Made by a program: the position numbers and the translations under genes. From assembly GCF_018918265.1 (NCBI RefSeq), contig NZ_JAHLQC010000002.1:186001-250000 (forward strand): 64,000 nt of DNA, written 5' to 3'. Source of the stretch: Falcatimonas sp. MSJ-15. Its GTDB lineage: Bacteria; Bacillota; Clostridia; Lachnospirales; Lachnospiraceae. Each line of letters starts with the position of its first letter. Within the stretch, counting starts at the first letter, position 1. Below the pieces are notes generated by a model, which saw nothing but the letters and a program-made list of their open reading frames with translations, was not told the DNA's origin and did no database searches. Positions 47,678-57,493 of the stretch are shown here, in pieces.

Positions 47678-49387
47678 TCATTTTCCCTTTAAATATTCAA
47701 ATACACCAAGTATGTCTAGTTTGCCATATCCTTGAATACGATTAGGATATACATAATTAGAATCTCTTTTTGCACCTCTTATAATTAGACTTTTTATTCC
47801 TCTTGTATCTACAAAATATGAATTTGCCTGGCGTTCTTCCCATTGTGTTATAAGTGATGCTCCACCTGCTGTTACTGCTGCTGCCACACTTGTTCCTGTC
47901 ATATATATATATTGATTACGATTATCTGCTTTAGCACCTTCTGATAATGTATCTGCTGACTTTGGTCCTAATACATTAACTCCCGGTGCTACTATATCTG
48001 GTTTTACAGTTCCATTAAGTGCATATCCCCGTCCCGAATTAACAAAGACACCCCCGTCTCTGTAATCATATGCTCCAACAGTTATAATCTCTGCTGCATT
48101 ACCTGCCTCTGTTAATGTAATATCAGGATTAGAATTAAGAAAATACGTATCATTACTAATCAGTTCTCCCGCCGGAAGCCATATATTATACTCGTCATTG
48201 AGTCTTCCATATACTCGTATTGTCCATATTCCTGCTGTTGGTCTTGTAAATCTTAATAATATAAGTTCAGCTCCACTAGCATTCTCTATTACGCTATTAT
48301 ATATATATACTGTCGTATTCTCAAATACAAAAGTATATACCTCACTATATTGTCTTCTTATGGGAATGCGACTGATCTCCTCGCCTGATGGTGACGTTAC
48401 CGATATTGTAAGATACTCCGTCTGTCCTGACCATAATTCCATTGTAAATCCACTTTCATTATTTCCAACTCTAAGTTCAACTATTTCATACTCTTCTTCT
48501 CCTATTTTTCCAAGGAAATGCCTGCCTCTGTTACATTCATTACCTGCTGATGTGACAAGAATTCTTCCAACTCTCCCTGCATAATAGTTAAATGAATCTG
48601 CAAGTGGACTACTTCCTCTATGGTTGCCTTGCGATGTTCCCATTCCAAGTAATATCACAACCGGTTTTTTTTCTCTGTCTGCAACATCATTTATATATCT
48701 TAAGCCTGCCATTATATCACTTTCTTCATAAGCAACTTTATCTTGCGACACAGCAAATACTTCTTTCATTATATTCTTGGCTGGTTTTAGTTTTACAAAC
48801 ACAATCTCTGCATCAGGTGCCATTCCTGTAAAATTATTATTAATATCATATCTTCCTGCTGCTATACCAGTAAGAAATGTTCCATGCCCGCTTTCGTCAG
48901 TTGTCTTTACTATATCATGTGGATTCTCTGATAACATTGCTTCATCTATCTCGGTTCTTGTATATTCTGTACCATAAAAAAAACCAGACGGTCTTTTATC
49001 CGATTCAACCGTCTGGTCCCAGATTGATATTATTCTGGTCTTATCATTATTGCCTGTAAATGCCCGGTGTCCATAATCAATCCCGCTATCAATAATACCT
49101 ATTATTACACCTTTTCCTGTGAGATTTAATGCCGGTTGCAAAAACGTAGAACTAATTCCAGTCTCATTAGCAACATTAAGATCTGATGGAACATACAGAT
49201 CCGGAATTGTAACATAACCTATATTCTCAAAAGTCAATTCTCCTATATAACTGAGTGGAATATAATATATATCCCATCTTGGTATAATCCCTAATCTGCA
49301 ATATCTTTCTGCCTCAATATTACTTCCGGATCTTATTATCAGATCTGCATATTCTTCTGATATTACTGCATTTTCACAGTTTTCCAT
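47678..49387 (-). CDS. Subtilisin-family (S8) protease, Csp-like
   Basis: 569 residues without a signal peptide. Catalytic Asp100 (IIGIIDSGIDYGH), His168 (DESGHGTFLTGIAAG) and Ser500 (MTGTSVAAAVTAG) are all present. A long insertion between His and Ser (about residues 270-400, beta-rich) is the jelly-roll type insert of clostridial Csp proteases, which activate the germination lytic enzyme SleC. Active-site completeness fits CspB rather than the pseudoproteases CspA/CspC. Assignment to germination is inference. Confidence 0.8.
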   Translation of the reverse strand: MENCENAVISEEYADLIIRSGSNIEAERYCRLGIIPRWDIYYIPLSYIGELTFENIGYVTIPDLYVPSDLNVANETGISSTFLQPALNLTGKGVIIGIIDSGIDYGHRAFTGNNDKTRIISIWDQTVESDKRPSGFFYGTEYTRTEIDEAMLSENPHDIVKTTDESGHGTFLTGIAAGRYDINNNFTGMAPDAEIVFVKLKPAKNIMKEVFAVSQDKVAYEESDIMAGLRYINDVADREKKPVVILLGMGTSQGNHRGSSPLADSFNYYAGRVGRILVTSAGNECNRGRHFLGKIGEEEYEIVELRVGNNESGFTMELWSGQTEYLTISVTSPSGEEISRIPIRRQYSEVYTFVFENTTVYIYNSVIENASGAELILLRFTRPTAGIWTIRVYGRLNDEYNIWLPAGELISNDTYFLNSNPDITLTEAGNAAEIITVGAYDYRDGGVFVNSGRGYALNGTVKPDIVAPGVNVLGPKSADTLSEGAKADNRNQYIYMTGTSVAAAVTAGGASLITQWEERQANSYFVDTRGIKSLIIRGAKRDSNYVYPNRIQGYGKLDILGVFEYLKGK

Positions 49388-49609
49388 ATATATTTACCTT
49401 TTTAATATCAGATAATTGTATAACTGCTTTTGTATAATTATCTAATGAGTTATACAATCACCTTTCTTTATTAATATTTATGCAGTTTACTCTTATACCA
49501 TTTCTCTTTTATATATGTAATAATATATATTTTTCGTTGTCTTGTCTGCTTTATATGTACACACCATACATTTTTAATTATACTTCACATCTAATGTAAT
49601 ATCTATCTT

Positions 49610-51016
49610 CTACATTCCTCGCATCTCAATAACAGGTCCACCTGTCTTTTCTATATAATCTCTTGTTATTGTCACTCTGCCAATATTATCATCTTTTGGA
49701 ATCTCATACATAATATCAAGCATGAATTCTTCAATAATAGCTCTAAGTGCTCTTGCACCTGTCTTCTTCTCTATTGCTCTTTCTGCGATTGCTTCTAATG
49801 CATCATCATCAAATATAAGTTCAACTTCATCTAATGCAAGAAGTTTCTGATACTGTTTTAAAATTGCATTCTTCGGCTCTTTTAATACTTTTACAAGCAT
49901 ATCTTTTGTAAGTCCCTGTAATGTGAATATTATTGGCATTCTTCCAAGGAATTCAGGAATCATTCCAAATGTCTTAAGATCATCCATTGTTACTTTGCTT
50001 AAAATCTCCGGATCGTTATCATACTTATCTTTAAGATCTGAATTAAATCCTATAAGTGCCTGTTTTGTAAGTCTTTCTTTGATTATATTCTCAAGATCTG
50101 GAAATGCACCTCCACAGATAAACAATATATTTCTTGTATTAACTGTTGTTAATGGTACCATTGCATTCTTGCTATTAGCACCAACCGGTACTTCAACTTC
50201 ACTGCCTTCAAGAAGTTTTAAAAGTCCCTGCTGTACAGATTCACCACTTACATCTCTGTTGGTTGTATTCTTTTTCTTAGCTATTTTATCTATTTCATCA
50301 ATGAATATAATACCTCTCTCGGCTTTTTTTACATCATTATCTGCTGCTGCTAAAAGTTTTGATACAACACTCTCTATATCATCACCAATATATCCTGCTT
50401 CTGTAAGTGATGTTGCATCAGTAATTGCAAGAGGTACATCAAGGAGTTTTGCAAGTGTCTTTACAAGATATGTCTTACCACTTCCTGTTGGTCCAATCAT
50501 AAGCATATTAGATTTTTCTATCTCTATCTCATCCATTGTTCCTGTTGCAACTCTTTTATAATGATTATATACCCCAACAGATATTACTTTTTTGGCATAT
50601 TCCTGACCAACTATATATTCATCAAGTTTTTCTTTAATTATATGTGGTGCCGGAACTTTTTTTATATCTATTGGAGGAAGTTCTTCTTCCTTTTTCTTAG
50701 ATTTATCCTTCTTAGCAGTCCCTTTCTTATTGCCCATATCAAATAAGAATCCTCTGTTCATACTCATAAGATCCATCTGATTGCACATCTCTTCAAAAGA
50801 CTGATCTTTGTTAATTGTATCAAATGTCTTCTGCATACATTCAGGACATATATAGATATTAGGTGGCATATATATAAGTTTACCCGCCTGTTTTTCTGTT
50901 CGTCTGCACATATAACAGAACTTTGAATAATCCTCTTTTTCATCATCTGTCTCTTTATCAATGTCTTTATCAATATCTTTATCTTCATTAATTGTTAATT
51001 CGTCTTTATCTTCCAT
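49610..51016 (-). CDS. clpX: ClpX-family AAA+ unfoldase, acidic N-terminal extension
   Basis: 468 residues from the ATG at 51016 (GAGGAG upstream); the frame is open to 51085 without an RBS. An acidic Asp/Glu/Lys repeat extension of about 30 residues precedes the zinc finger (Cys 34, 37, 57, 60). Walker A GPTGSGKT near 174-181, GYIGDDIES pore region, Walker B IIFIDEIDKIA, IGF loop (ALIGFNSDL) for ClpP docking, sensor 2 KKTGARALRAI. It should unfold substrates for ClpP. It lacks clpP beside it and has an unusual N-terminus and spacing, so it may be a second ClpX with its own substrates. Confidence 0.88.
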   Translation of the reverse strand: MEDKDELTINEDKDIDKDIDKETDDEKEDYSKFCYMCRRTEKQAGKLIYMPPNIYICPECMQKTFDTINKDQSFEEMCNQMDLMSMNRGFLFDMGNKKGTAKKDKSKKKEEELPPIDIKKVPAPHIIKEKLDEYIVGQEYAKKVISVGVYNHYKRVATGTMDEIEIEKSNMLMIGPTGSGKTYLVKTLAKLLDVPLAITDATSLTEAGYIGDDIESVVSKLLAAADNDVKKAERGIIFIDEIDKIAKKKNTTNRDVSGESVQQGLLKLLEGSEVEVPVGANSKNAMVPLTTVNTRNILFICGGAFPDLENIIKERLTKQALIGFNSDLKDKYDNDPEILSKVTMDDLKTFGMIPEFLGRMPIIFTLQGLTKDMLVKVLKEPKNAILKQYQKLLALDEVELIFDDDALEAIAERAIEKKTGARALRAIIEEFMLDIMYEIPKDDNIGRVTITRDYIEKTGGPVIEMRGM

Positions 51017-51214
51017 TTCTATATTCTCCTCACTATATATTTGTAATAAACCATTGTAAACAACTTTTTCATATAGGTTTCGCAATTATCATATATTCTA
51101 ACTTATTCTTTCTAATTTGTAAAGTTGATACATTCTTAATAATCATACTGTTCTATAATTATTGTCTTGACTTTATATATTCTATCCACAGCATTTTTTT
51201 ACATTTACTCATTA

Positions 51215-51255
51215 AAAAATGCGCCATCTGTGAGTCTTCAGATGGCGCTATTTTT
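51215..51255. terminator. Terminator after the HtrA-like gene
   Basis: A perfect 10-bp stem GCGCCATCTG / CAGATGGCGC, flanked by A and T runs. On the minus strand GCGCATTTTTTAATG follows, so it ends the protease transcript before clpX. Confidence 0.9.
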
Positions 51256-51322
51256 AAGGGAGGGGAATGAAAAAATTTTAAGTTTTATCTTTTATCTATA
51301 TATACGCTCTAACAAGTGGATT

Positions 51323-53107
51323 CTATCTGTTTGGTCTTACAACCTGGCTGTCATCATTATTTCTGTCACTGCTATCGCTGTTGTTATTACTATTATCACT
51401 GTTACTGTCATTATTTTTGTTACTGTTTTTATTACTGTTACTATTATTATCATCTGCATTAACAGTTGATTTACTTGTAAGTGTAACATCTACTGATACC
51501 TTTGAATAACCTGAGTCGCTTAGTCTGTATACTGTTACTGAGATTGTCTCTCCTGATTTGTAATATTCAAGTAATTCTGTAAGGTCTGTCATATCAGTAA
51601 TATCATTACCATCAACTTCACAGATTATATCTCCCTGTACAATTTCTGCTGCTTCAGCACCTGAATTAGCTACAGTATCTCTTACATATACACCTTGTGG
51701 ATAACCATAACTTGAACTTACATCTTCTGTTACTGTAACACCATATATTCCAAGGTATCCTCTTTCTTCTTCACTTACAACCTGTCTTGCTTCTTTATTC
51801 ATCAGCTCGTTGATTAAGTCTTTTACTGATGAGATTGGAATTGCATATCCCATACCTTCTACTGAATCTGATGATGCTTTTGCACTATTAATACCTATAA
51901 GATTACCTGATGCATCAAGAAGAGCACCACCACTGTTACCTGGATTAATAGCTGCATCTGTCTGGATAAGTCCATCATAAGTTGTTGAATCTACTGTAAT
52001 CGAACGGTCAAGAGCACTTATACATCCTGATGTTACAGACTGTCCATAACCTAATGCATTACCGATTGCAATTGCTGCCTGACCAACTTTAACTGAATCT
52101 GAATCACCAATTGTTGCAACTTTTATCTGTGATAATGCATCTTCACTCATATCAGATAGTTTTACTGCTACTACTGCAATATCTTTGCTTGTCTTTGCAC
52201 CTTTTACATACGCATCAACTTTCTCATCATTACAAAATGTTACTGAAAGATTGTTAACATCAGATACAACATGTGCATTAGTTACCATAAGAAGTTCTGT
52301 ATCACTCTGGCCGATTATAATACCTGAACCACTTACAGGTGATTCTGTTGATGAATTAGAACCAAAACTTCCAAATCCAGGAATTGCATAATAACTTCCT
52401 GATGAAGTTACTGTTCCATTAATAGCTACAATTGATGGCATAGCCTGTTCTACTATACTTGATACATCCATTACTGTAACTCCAACAGACTGATAATTAG
52501 TATTAACACTGTTAACTGACATTGTTGTCTTATTATCTGTTGACTGAACTGTTGTCTTCTTATTATCAAGTAATGATACAAGGCCATAATTAGTACCATA
52601 TCCAATTCCACCAGCTATAAGTCCAAAACAGGCTGCCGCTGCAACGAATTTTGTTCCTCTTGCAAAAGCACTACTCTTTTTACCTGCTTTTGCAGCTTTT
52701 CTTGCCTGTTTTTTCTGTCTTTTTGCTTCTTTTTTATCAGCTTTGCTATTAGCTGTGTTGTTATTGTACTGACCAAATACCGGGTTAGTATAATCATATC
52801 CTTTATTCTCTGATGAAGCATTATTATATGATGTATTGCTGTATGAAGAAGTATTATATGCTCCTGTATTATTCTGGTATGCATTATTCTGATTATTAGC
52901 TGTTGATGTATGGTTAGCATATTCTGTATTACTATATATCTGATCTTTATTTAATGAATATGCTCCATTGGCTGTTGTATTCGCATCACTTTGTGTGCTA
53001 TTACTGTTTGTTGTATATCCTGTCTGACTATTTGCATTACTAGCTGTTGTATTATTAGTGCTATTATTAGTATTACCATTTAAATTCTTTTCAAATTCTT
53101 CGTTCAT
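51323..53107 (-). CDS. HtrA/DegP-like membrane serine protease
   Basis: 594 residues. A cytoplasmic Asn/Ser/Thr-rich tail of about 125 residues, a basic stretch, one TM helix (FVAAAACFGLIAGGIGYG), a trypsin-like domain with His (TNAHVVSDV), Asp (SKDIAVVAV) and Ser (NPGNSGGALL), and one PDZ domain (YLGIYGVTV.., EAAEIVQGDIICEVDGNDI). The end is an Asn/Ser/Asp repeat. It degrades misfolded proteins outside the membrane. Both low-complexity ends are long for the family. Confidence 0.92.
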   Translation of the reverse strand: MNEEFEKNLNGNTNNSTNNTTASNANSQTGYTTNSNSTQSDANTTANGAYSLNKDQIYSNTEYANHTSTANNQNNAYQNNTGAYNTSSYSNTSYNNASSENKGYDYTNPVFGQYNNNTANSKADKKEAKRQKKQARKAAKAGKKSSAFARGTKFVAAAACFGLIAGGIGYGTNYGLVSLLDNKKTTVQSTDNKTTMSVNSVNTNYQSVGVTVMDVSSIVEQAMPSIVAINGTVTSSGSYYAIPGFGSFGSNSSTESPVSGSGIIIGQSDTELLMVTNAHVVSDVNNLSVTFCNDEKVDAYVKGAKTSKDIAVVAVKLSDMSEDALSQIKVATIGDSDSVKVGQAAIAIGNALGYGQSVTSGCISALDRSITVDSTTYDGLIQTDAAINPGNSGGALLDASGNLIGINSAKASSDSVEGMGYAIPISSVKDLINELMNKEARQVVSEEERGYLGIYGVTVTEDVSSSYGYPQGVYVRDTVANSGAEAAEIVQGDIICEVDGNDITDMTDLTELLEYYKSGETISVTVYRLSDSGYSKVSVDVTLTSKSTVNADDNNSNSNKNSNKNNDSNSDNSNNNSDSSDRNNDDSQVVRPNR

Positions 53108-53498
53108 ATATATTATCTCCTTTCAATCAACACCTTCTGATAACTAATTATAATCTTATATATGTGTTACTAGAAGTTCTTAAATTGTTAGTTGCGAAAC
53201 TATCTAAGATTAATCCGGATATCCGATACATTATCAACTCAATGTATGTATTTCATATCCCTTATCTATCTTACGAATATTATAATAACAGTCATTTGTG
53301 TTCAAAATGTGTTTTTAAATTGAAGAAAATGTGGCTTTTACCAAAAAACGGTATTCACATCTTACATATAATCATATGTATTATGCAAATACCGTCATTA
53401 TAGCTTGTAGAATTAGCTTTTTTACTAATTCTACAAGAATGTATGTAATCTAATTATATAGATCTTTTTCTTATAGTATCTATTATATTAACAGATTA
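53108..53498. other. Intergenic region with two hairpins
   Basis: 391 bp. No convincing gene. Holds ACGGTATT/AATACCGT (53348-53395, inner CATATAATCATATG palindrome) and a perfect 13-bp stem CTTGTAGAATTAG/CTAATTCTACAAG (53404-53437, loop CTTTTTTA). The second is the probable end of the phosphohexomutase transcript, although no T-run follows it on the minus strand. Confidence 0.6.
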
Positions 53499-55226
53499 CT
53501 ATTTATTAACAATCTCCATAAGAGACTTCTTAAGATTCTCCATCTTACTATTAGCATCTTCAAAGCTTGTTCCTTTTACACCAATATAGAACTTAACTTT
53601 TGGTTCTGTACCTGATGGTCTTGCACAGCACCATGCATCATCATTAAGATCATAGTATAAAACATTTGATTTTGGAAGACCTGTTGTTGTAACTGTTCCA
53701 GTCTTAGTATCTGTGATCTCATCTTTAAGATAATCTCTTACAGCTAATACATCATAATTACCAATCTTCTTAGGTGGATTCTGTCTTAATTCATCAAGCA
53801 TAGCCTGAATCTTAGCAACACCTTCAACACCTTTTAATGTGATTGATTCAAGTCCTTCTCTGAAATATCCATATTTTTCATAGATATTTAACATCTGATC
53901 CCAAAGTGTAAGTCCCTGTTTTTTATAATATGCTGCTGCTTCGCATAGACACATAACTGCTACAATAGCATCTTTATCTCTTGCATGTGTTCCTACAAGA
54001 CAGCCATAGCTTTCTTCGAATCCAAACATATATTCGTATGTATGATTCTGTTCAAATAATTTAATCTGTTCTCCGATGAATTTGAATCCTGTTAATACTT
54101 CAATTAACTTGATATTATATTCTGCTGCAACTTTATCTGCCATATTAGTTGATACAATAGTCTTGATAAGTGCTCCATTATCTGGAATAAGGCCTTTTTC
54201 TTTTTTCTGTGAAAGAAGGTACTCTGCGATAAGCATTCCTGACATATTACCTGTGAATGACATATATTCACCTGTCTTAGAATCTTTTGCATATACTCCA
54301 AGTCTGTCTGCATCAGGATCTGTTGCAAGAACAACGTCTGCATCTTTTTCTTTTGCAAGTTTTAATGCAAGTTCAAATGCTTCTGCTGCTTCTGGATTTG
54401 GATAGCTTACTGTTGGGAAATCTCCATTTGGTAATTCCTGTTCTGGAACTACATATACATTCTCAAATCCAATCTCTTTTAATATTCTTCTTGCTGGAAG
54501 ATTACCTGTTCCATGAAGTGGTGTATATACGATCTTAAGTTCTTTGCCAACTTCTTTACAGATATCAGGATTAACAACCTGTTTTTTAAGCTGTGCTATA
54601 TATTTATCATCAATATCTGAACCAATAACATTATATAATCCTGCTTTAACAGCTTCTTCTTTGTCCATTGTCTTTACAAGATTATAATCTGTAACATTAT
54701 TAACTTCGTCAATTATTAATTTATCTTTTGGTGCTGTAATCTGTGCGCCATCTTCCCAATATACTTTATATCCATTATATTCAGGTGGATTATGGCTTGC
54801 TGTTACTACGATACCGGCAATACAGTTTAATTCTCTAACTGTGAATGATAACATAGGTGTTGGTCTTAAAGATGGGAAAACATAAGCTTTGATTCCATTC
54901 GCATTAAGACATAATGCCGCTTCATCTGCAAATTCAGGAGACATATGACGTGAATCATACGCTATTGCAACGCCTCTGTCTTTTGCATTTTCTTTAATAA
55001 TAAAGTTAGCAAGTCCCTGTGTTGCTTTTCTTACAGTGTATATGTTCATACGATTAGTACCGTATCCAATAACACCTCTTAATCCGCCTGTACCAAACTC
55101 AAGATTTTTGTAAAAACGATCTTCGATTTCTTTTTCATTACTTGCGATTGATTCAAGCTCTTTTCTTACGCTCTCATCAAAGTACTGGTTTGTGCACCAG
55201 TCTTTGTAACTATCCATATATGACAT
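53499..55226 (-). CDS. Phosphoglucomutase/phosphomannomutase
   Basis: About 575 residues from the ATG at 55226 (AAAGGGG upstream). Phosphoserine loop VVTASHNPPEYNGYKVYW, metal loop ATDPDADRLGVY, sugar loop GFEESYG, phosphate loop RPSGTEPKVKFY. It interconverts hexose 1- and 6-phosphates, for glycogen, cell-wall and exopolysaccharide precursors. Length fits the large Firmicutes PgcA type. Confidence 0.95.
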   Translation of the reverse strand: MSYMDSYKDWCTNQYFDESVRKELESIASNEKEIEDRFYKNLEFGTGGLRGVIGYGTNRMNIYTVRKATQGLANFIIKENAKDRGVAIAYDSRHMSPEFADEAALCLNANGIKAYVFPSLRPTPMLSFTVRELNCIAGIVVTASHNPPEYNGYKVYWEDGAQITAPKDKLIIDEVNNVTDYNLVKTMDKEEAVKAGLYNVIGSDIDDKYIAQLKKQVVNPDICKEVGKELKIVYTPLHGTGNLPARRILKEIGFENVYVVPEQELPNGDFPTVSYPNPEAAEAFELALKLAKEKDADVVLATDPDADRLGVYAKDSKTGEYMSFTGNMSGMLIAEYLLSQKKEKGLIPDNGALIKTIVSTNMADKVAAEYNIKLIEVLTGFKFIGEQIKLFEQNHTYEYMFGFEESYGCLVGTHARDKDAIVAVMCLCEAAAYYKKQGLTLWDQMLNIYEKYGYFREGLESITLKGVEGVAKIQAMLDELRQNPPKKIGNYDVLAVRDYLKDEITDTKTGTVTTTGLPKSNVLYYDLNDDAWCCARPSGTEPKVKFYIGVKGTSFEDANSKMENLKKSLMEIVNK

Positions 55227-55346
55227 AGTACTGCCCCTTTCTGCCTCAATAATACTCAAAATTCCTTATCATTCTATCACGTTTATTGTAGCAAATCAAA
55301 CATTTTATTGCTGTTTATTTAACTAACTTGTATATTTTTCATAAAA

Positions 55347-56546
55347 TCAGGCATTATCATCATCGTAAGAATTAATTACTTTCATAATTGATTCTTTTTC
55401 ATCAGGATAAGTCTTTATCATATCAAATATTTTTTCCTTAGCTTTCTTGGTAAGTTTTATATTATAGTCTATCTGTTCTTTTATCTTTTTTCTTCTGCTG
55501 ATAAGATTATTCTTTACATTTCTCATCTCAGCCGGTTCTACAAGTGCCCTTGCCTGTGCTACCCATATATTGGCATCATACAGATCATAAGTCTTTAATA
55601 ATGCTGCAAATATATTACCGGTTTTTGCAAGTTCACTTGTAGTATGCTGATATTGCTGCTTTTCAAGCTTCATTGTCATATATTGCTCAAAGACTTCTCC
55701 CATCTGTCTTGCATCTTTCACTCCATATTTTTCACGCTGATATTCTACATTATTAACAGCATTTATGTATTTAATCTTTGCTCTATTTTGAAGACTTGTC
55801 GCCTTTGCCATCTTAAGTTCATTAAGTTTTAAAGTCTCTATTGTCTTTTTTGACATAATTGCAACTATTGCAACATATATAGCTGCAAGTAAAAGAACTA
55901 CTATGAATATGCCTTCTACATTAATATTATATTTTTCTGCAGCAATCACAAATACTATAAATATCGCTGTAAGTCCAACCATTGCTATTACTGAGAAGCC
56001 TTTTATCCTTATCTGGCGTTTTAACATATCACTCTTTTCATATTTGAGATTAATCTTCTCTGCTTCAAGCATACTTACATCTTTTTTTAGTGCAAGCATA
56101 TATTTTTCATCATTCTGATATGATTTTAATATCTTAGGCATATCATCATCAAATTGTGACAGATATGCATATCTGCCATCTTCAAGGGGACTTTGAGTAT
56201 CCTGATACTTTTTCCTGCTCTTTGTAAGATCGACTATTCTCTGTGCTGTTTCTATAACTTCTGTCTTATGATCAGGTGGAAGATTCTCTAGTTTGTATAT
56301 ATCATCAAGATATGCTTTTACAACCTGGTATTCTGTTTTATAATTCTCAATATTTTTACCTGAATCTACAACTGTCTCACACTGGCTCTTTACGAATTCA
56401 AGTCTTTCCTGTGGAGTTTTTAATACTTCTTTTTCTTCAAGCTCTTCTTCTATCTCACTTTCGTTTTCAAGAATAGCATCAAGGTCTACATTTACTTTAT
56501 ATTCTTCATATTTTTTCTTTTTTCTGAACCTGTCAAAAAAGCCCAT
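55347..56546 (-). CDS. Coiled-coil membrane protein of the Hsp70-like operon
   Basis: 399 residues. N-terminal basic/acidic tail, coiled coil (residues 130-180), two TM helices (IKGFSVIAMVGLTAIFIVFVIAA and VEGIFIVVLLLAAIYVAIVAI, about residues 185-235), then more coiled coil to the end. No named domain. It follows the TPR gene at 56641 by 94 nt and may be the membrane anchor of this gene group. Confidence 0.65.
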   Translation of the reverse strand: MGFFDRFRKKKKYEEYKVNVDLDAILENESEIEEELEEKEVLKTPQERLEFVKSQCETVVDSGKNIENYKTEYQVVKAYLDDIYKLENLPPDHKTEVIETAQRIVDLTKSRKKYQDTQSPLEDGRYAYLSQFDDDMPKILKSYQNDEKYMLALKKDVSMLEAEKINLKYEKSDMLKRQIRIKGFSVIAMVGLTAIFIVFVIAAEKYNINVEGIFIVVLLLAAIYVAIVAIMSKKTIETLKLNELKMAKATSLQNRAKIKYINAVNNVEYQREKYGVKDARQMGEVFEQYMTMKLEKQQYQHTTSELAKTGNIFAALLKTYDLYDANIWVAQARALVEPAEMRNVKNNLISRRKKIKEQIDYNIKLTKKAKEKIFDMIKTYPDEKESIMKVINSYDDDNA

Positions 56547-56640
56547 CTGTCATGCCCCCATTTATCATTAATACTATATAAGTTTTTTATAGCTATCTAT
56601 TCAAGCTATATTGTATCCTATATGCTCTTTAATTAGCTAA

Positions 56641-57480
56641 TCACTGCGTAAGTCTCTTGTAATCAAGTTTCCAATTTTCAATTATATCCTCTATCTTTTT
56701 GTAATACTCGCTTATAAGCCCATCTTCTTTCATAAGTTCTGCCTGTCTTAACATACTATACTCTTCCTGAAGCTGTGCTTTATCAGCCATCTTATCTATA
56801 TCATGTTTTATCTCACAATACATTTCTCTATCTTCATCACTTGCAAAATCATCACGTTTAAATTCTTTATTTCTGTTATCTGCAAGTACTTCTGCTTTTA
56901 CGAACTGTATTCTTGATTCTGGATTACCTGCTATCTTATATGCTCTTTCAAAGCATGATTTTGCTTTTGTAAACAAAAACATCTTGGCAAATGCCACTCC
57001 TGCATTATGCCATACATTTCCATAAAAAGATTCGCTTAATGTGGCATCTTTTTTTTGTGACAGAATCATTATATAATTTTCCAAAGCATTACTATATCTT
57101 TGATTCGCCAGATAACTGTCACCTCTTGCTTTTAGTCTCTCTGATACATTTTGTGTATTAAGTGAATCTATCATCTTTTGTATATCTTCTATCTCACTCT
57201 TAGAATAATATCCTGTATATTTAAGGATTGTCATTACAAGCTCTCCAAGTCCGCCTTTATATGTTATAAGTTCTGTAAGCTTGTCTGCAAGTGGTTTCTC
57301 ATCAAGCTCATTAGCAATATATTCAATGAGTTTTTCATCTATAATCTCTGTATTTACAATATATATATTATTGTATAAAAAATAACACAATTCTTCAAGC
57401 GTGCTTATATTCACACCTGCCTGAGCAATATAATATGGCTTTGTTCCCTCTTTTTTTGTACAAATAATTAGTCCACTCAT
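56641..57480 (-). CDS. TPR-like protein of the Hsp70-like operon
   Basis: 279 residues. N-terminal domain (CTKKEGTKPYYIAQAGVNISTLEELCYFLYNNIYIV) found in similar Lachnospiraceae gene groups; TPR-like helices at about 115-195 (RLKARGDSYLANQRYSNALENYIMIL.., NAGVAFAKMFLFTKAKSCFERAYKI); a helical end. It starts 13 nt after the Hsp70-like gene. TPR proteins often act as co-chaperones, which fits. Confidence 0.65.
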   Translation of the reverse strand: MSGLIICTKKEGTKPYYIAQAGVNISTLEELCYFLYNNIYIVNTEIIDEKLIEYIANELDEKPLADKLTELITYKGGLGELVMTILKYTGYYSKSEIEDIQKMIDSLNTQNVSERLKARGDSYLANQRYSNALENYIMILSQKKDATLSESFYGNVWHNAGVAFAKMFLFTKAKSCFERAYKIAGNPESRIQFVKAEVLADNRNKEFKRDDFASDEDREMYCEIKHDIDKMADKAQLQEEYSMLRQAELMKEDGLISEYYKKIEDIIENWKLDYKRLTQ

Positions 57481-57493
57481 AAGCTATCTTCCT

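Noticed and set aside
53164..53403. Plus-strand 79-residue frame in the intergenic region upstream of the phosphohexomutase end
   Set aside because: No RBS, biased composition, and it contains two hairpins; judged non-coding.
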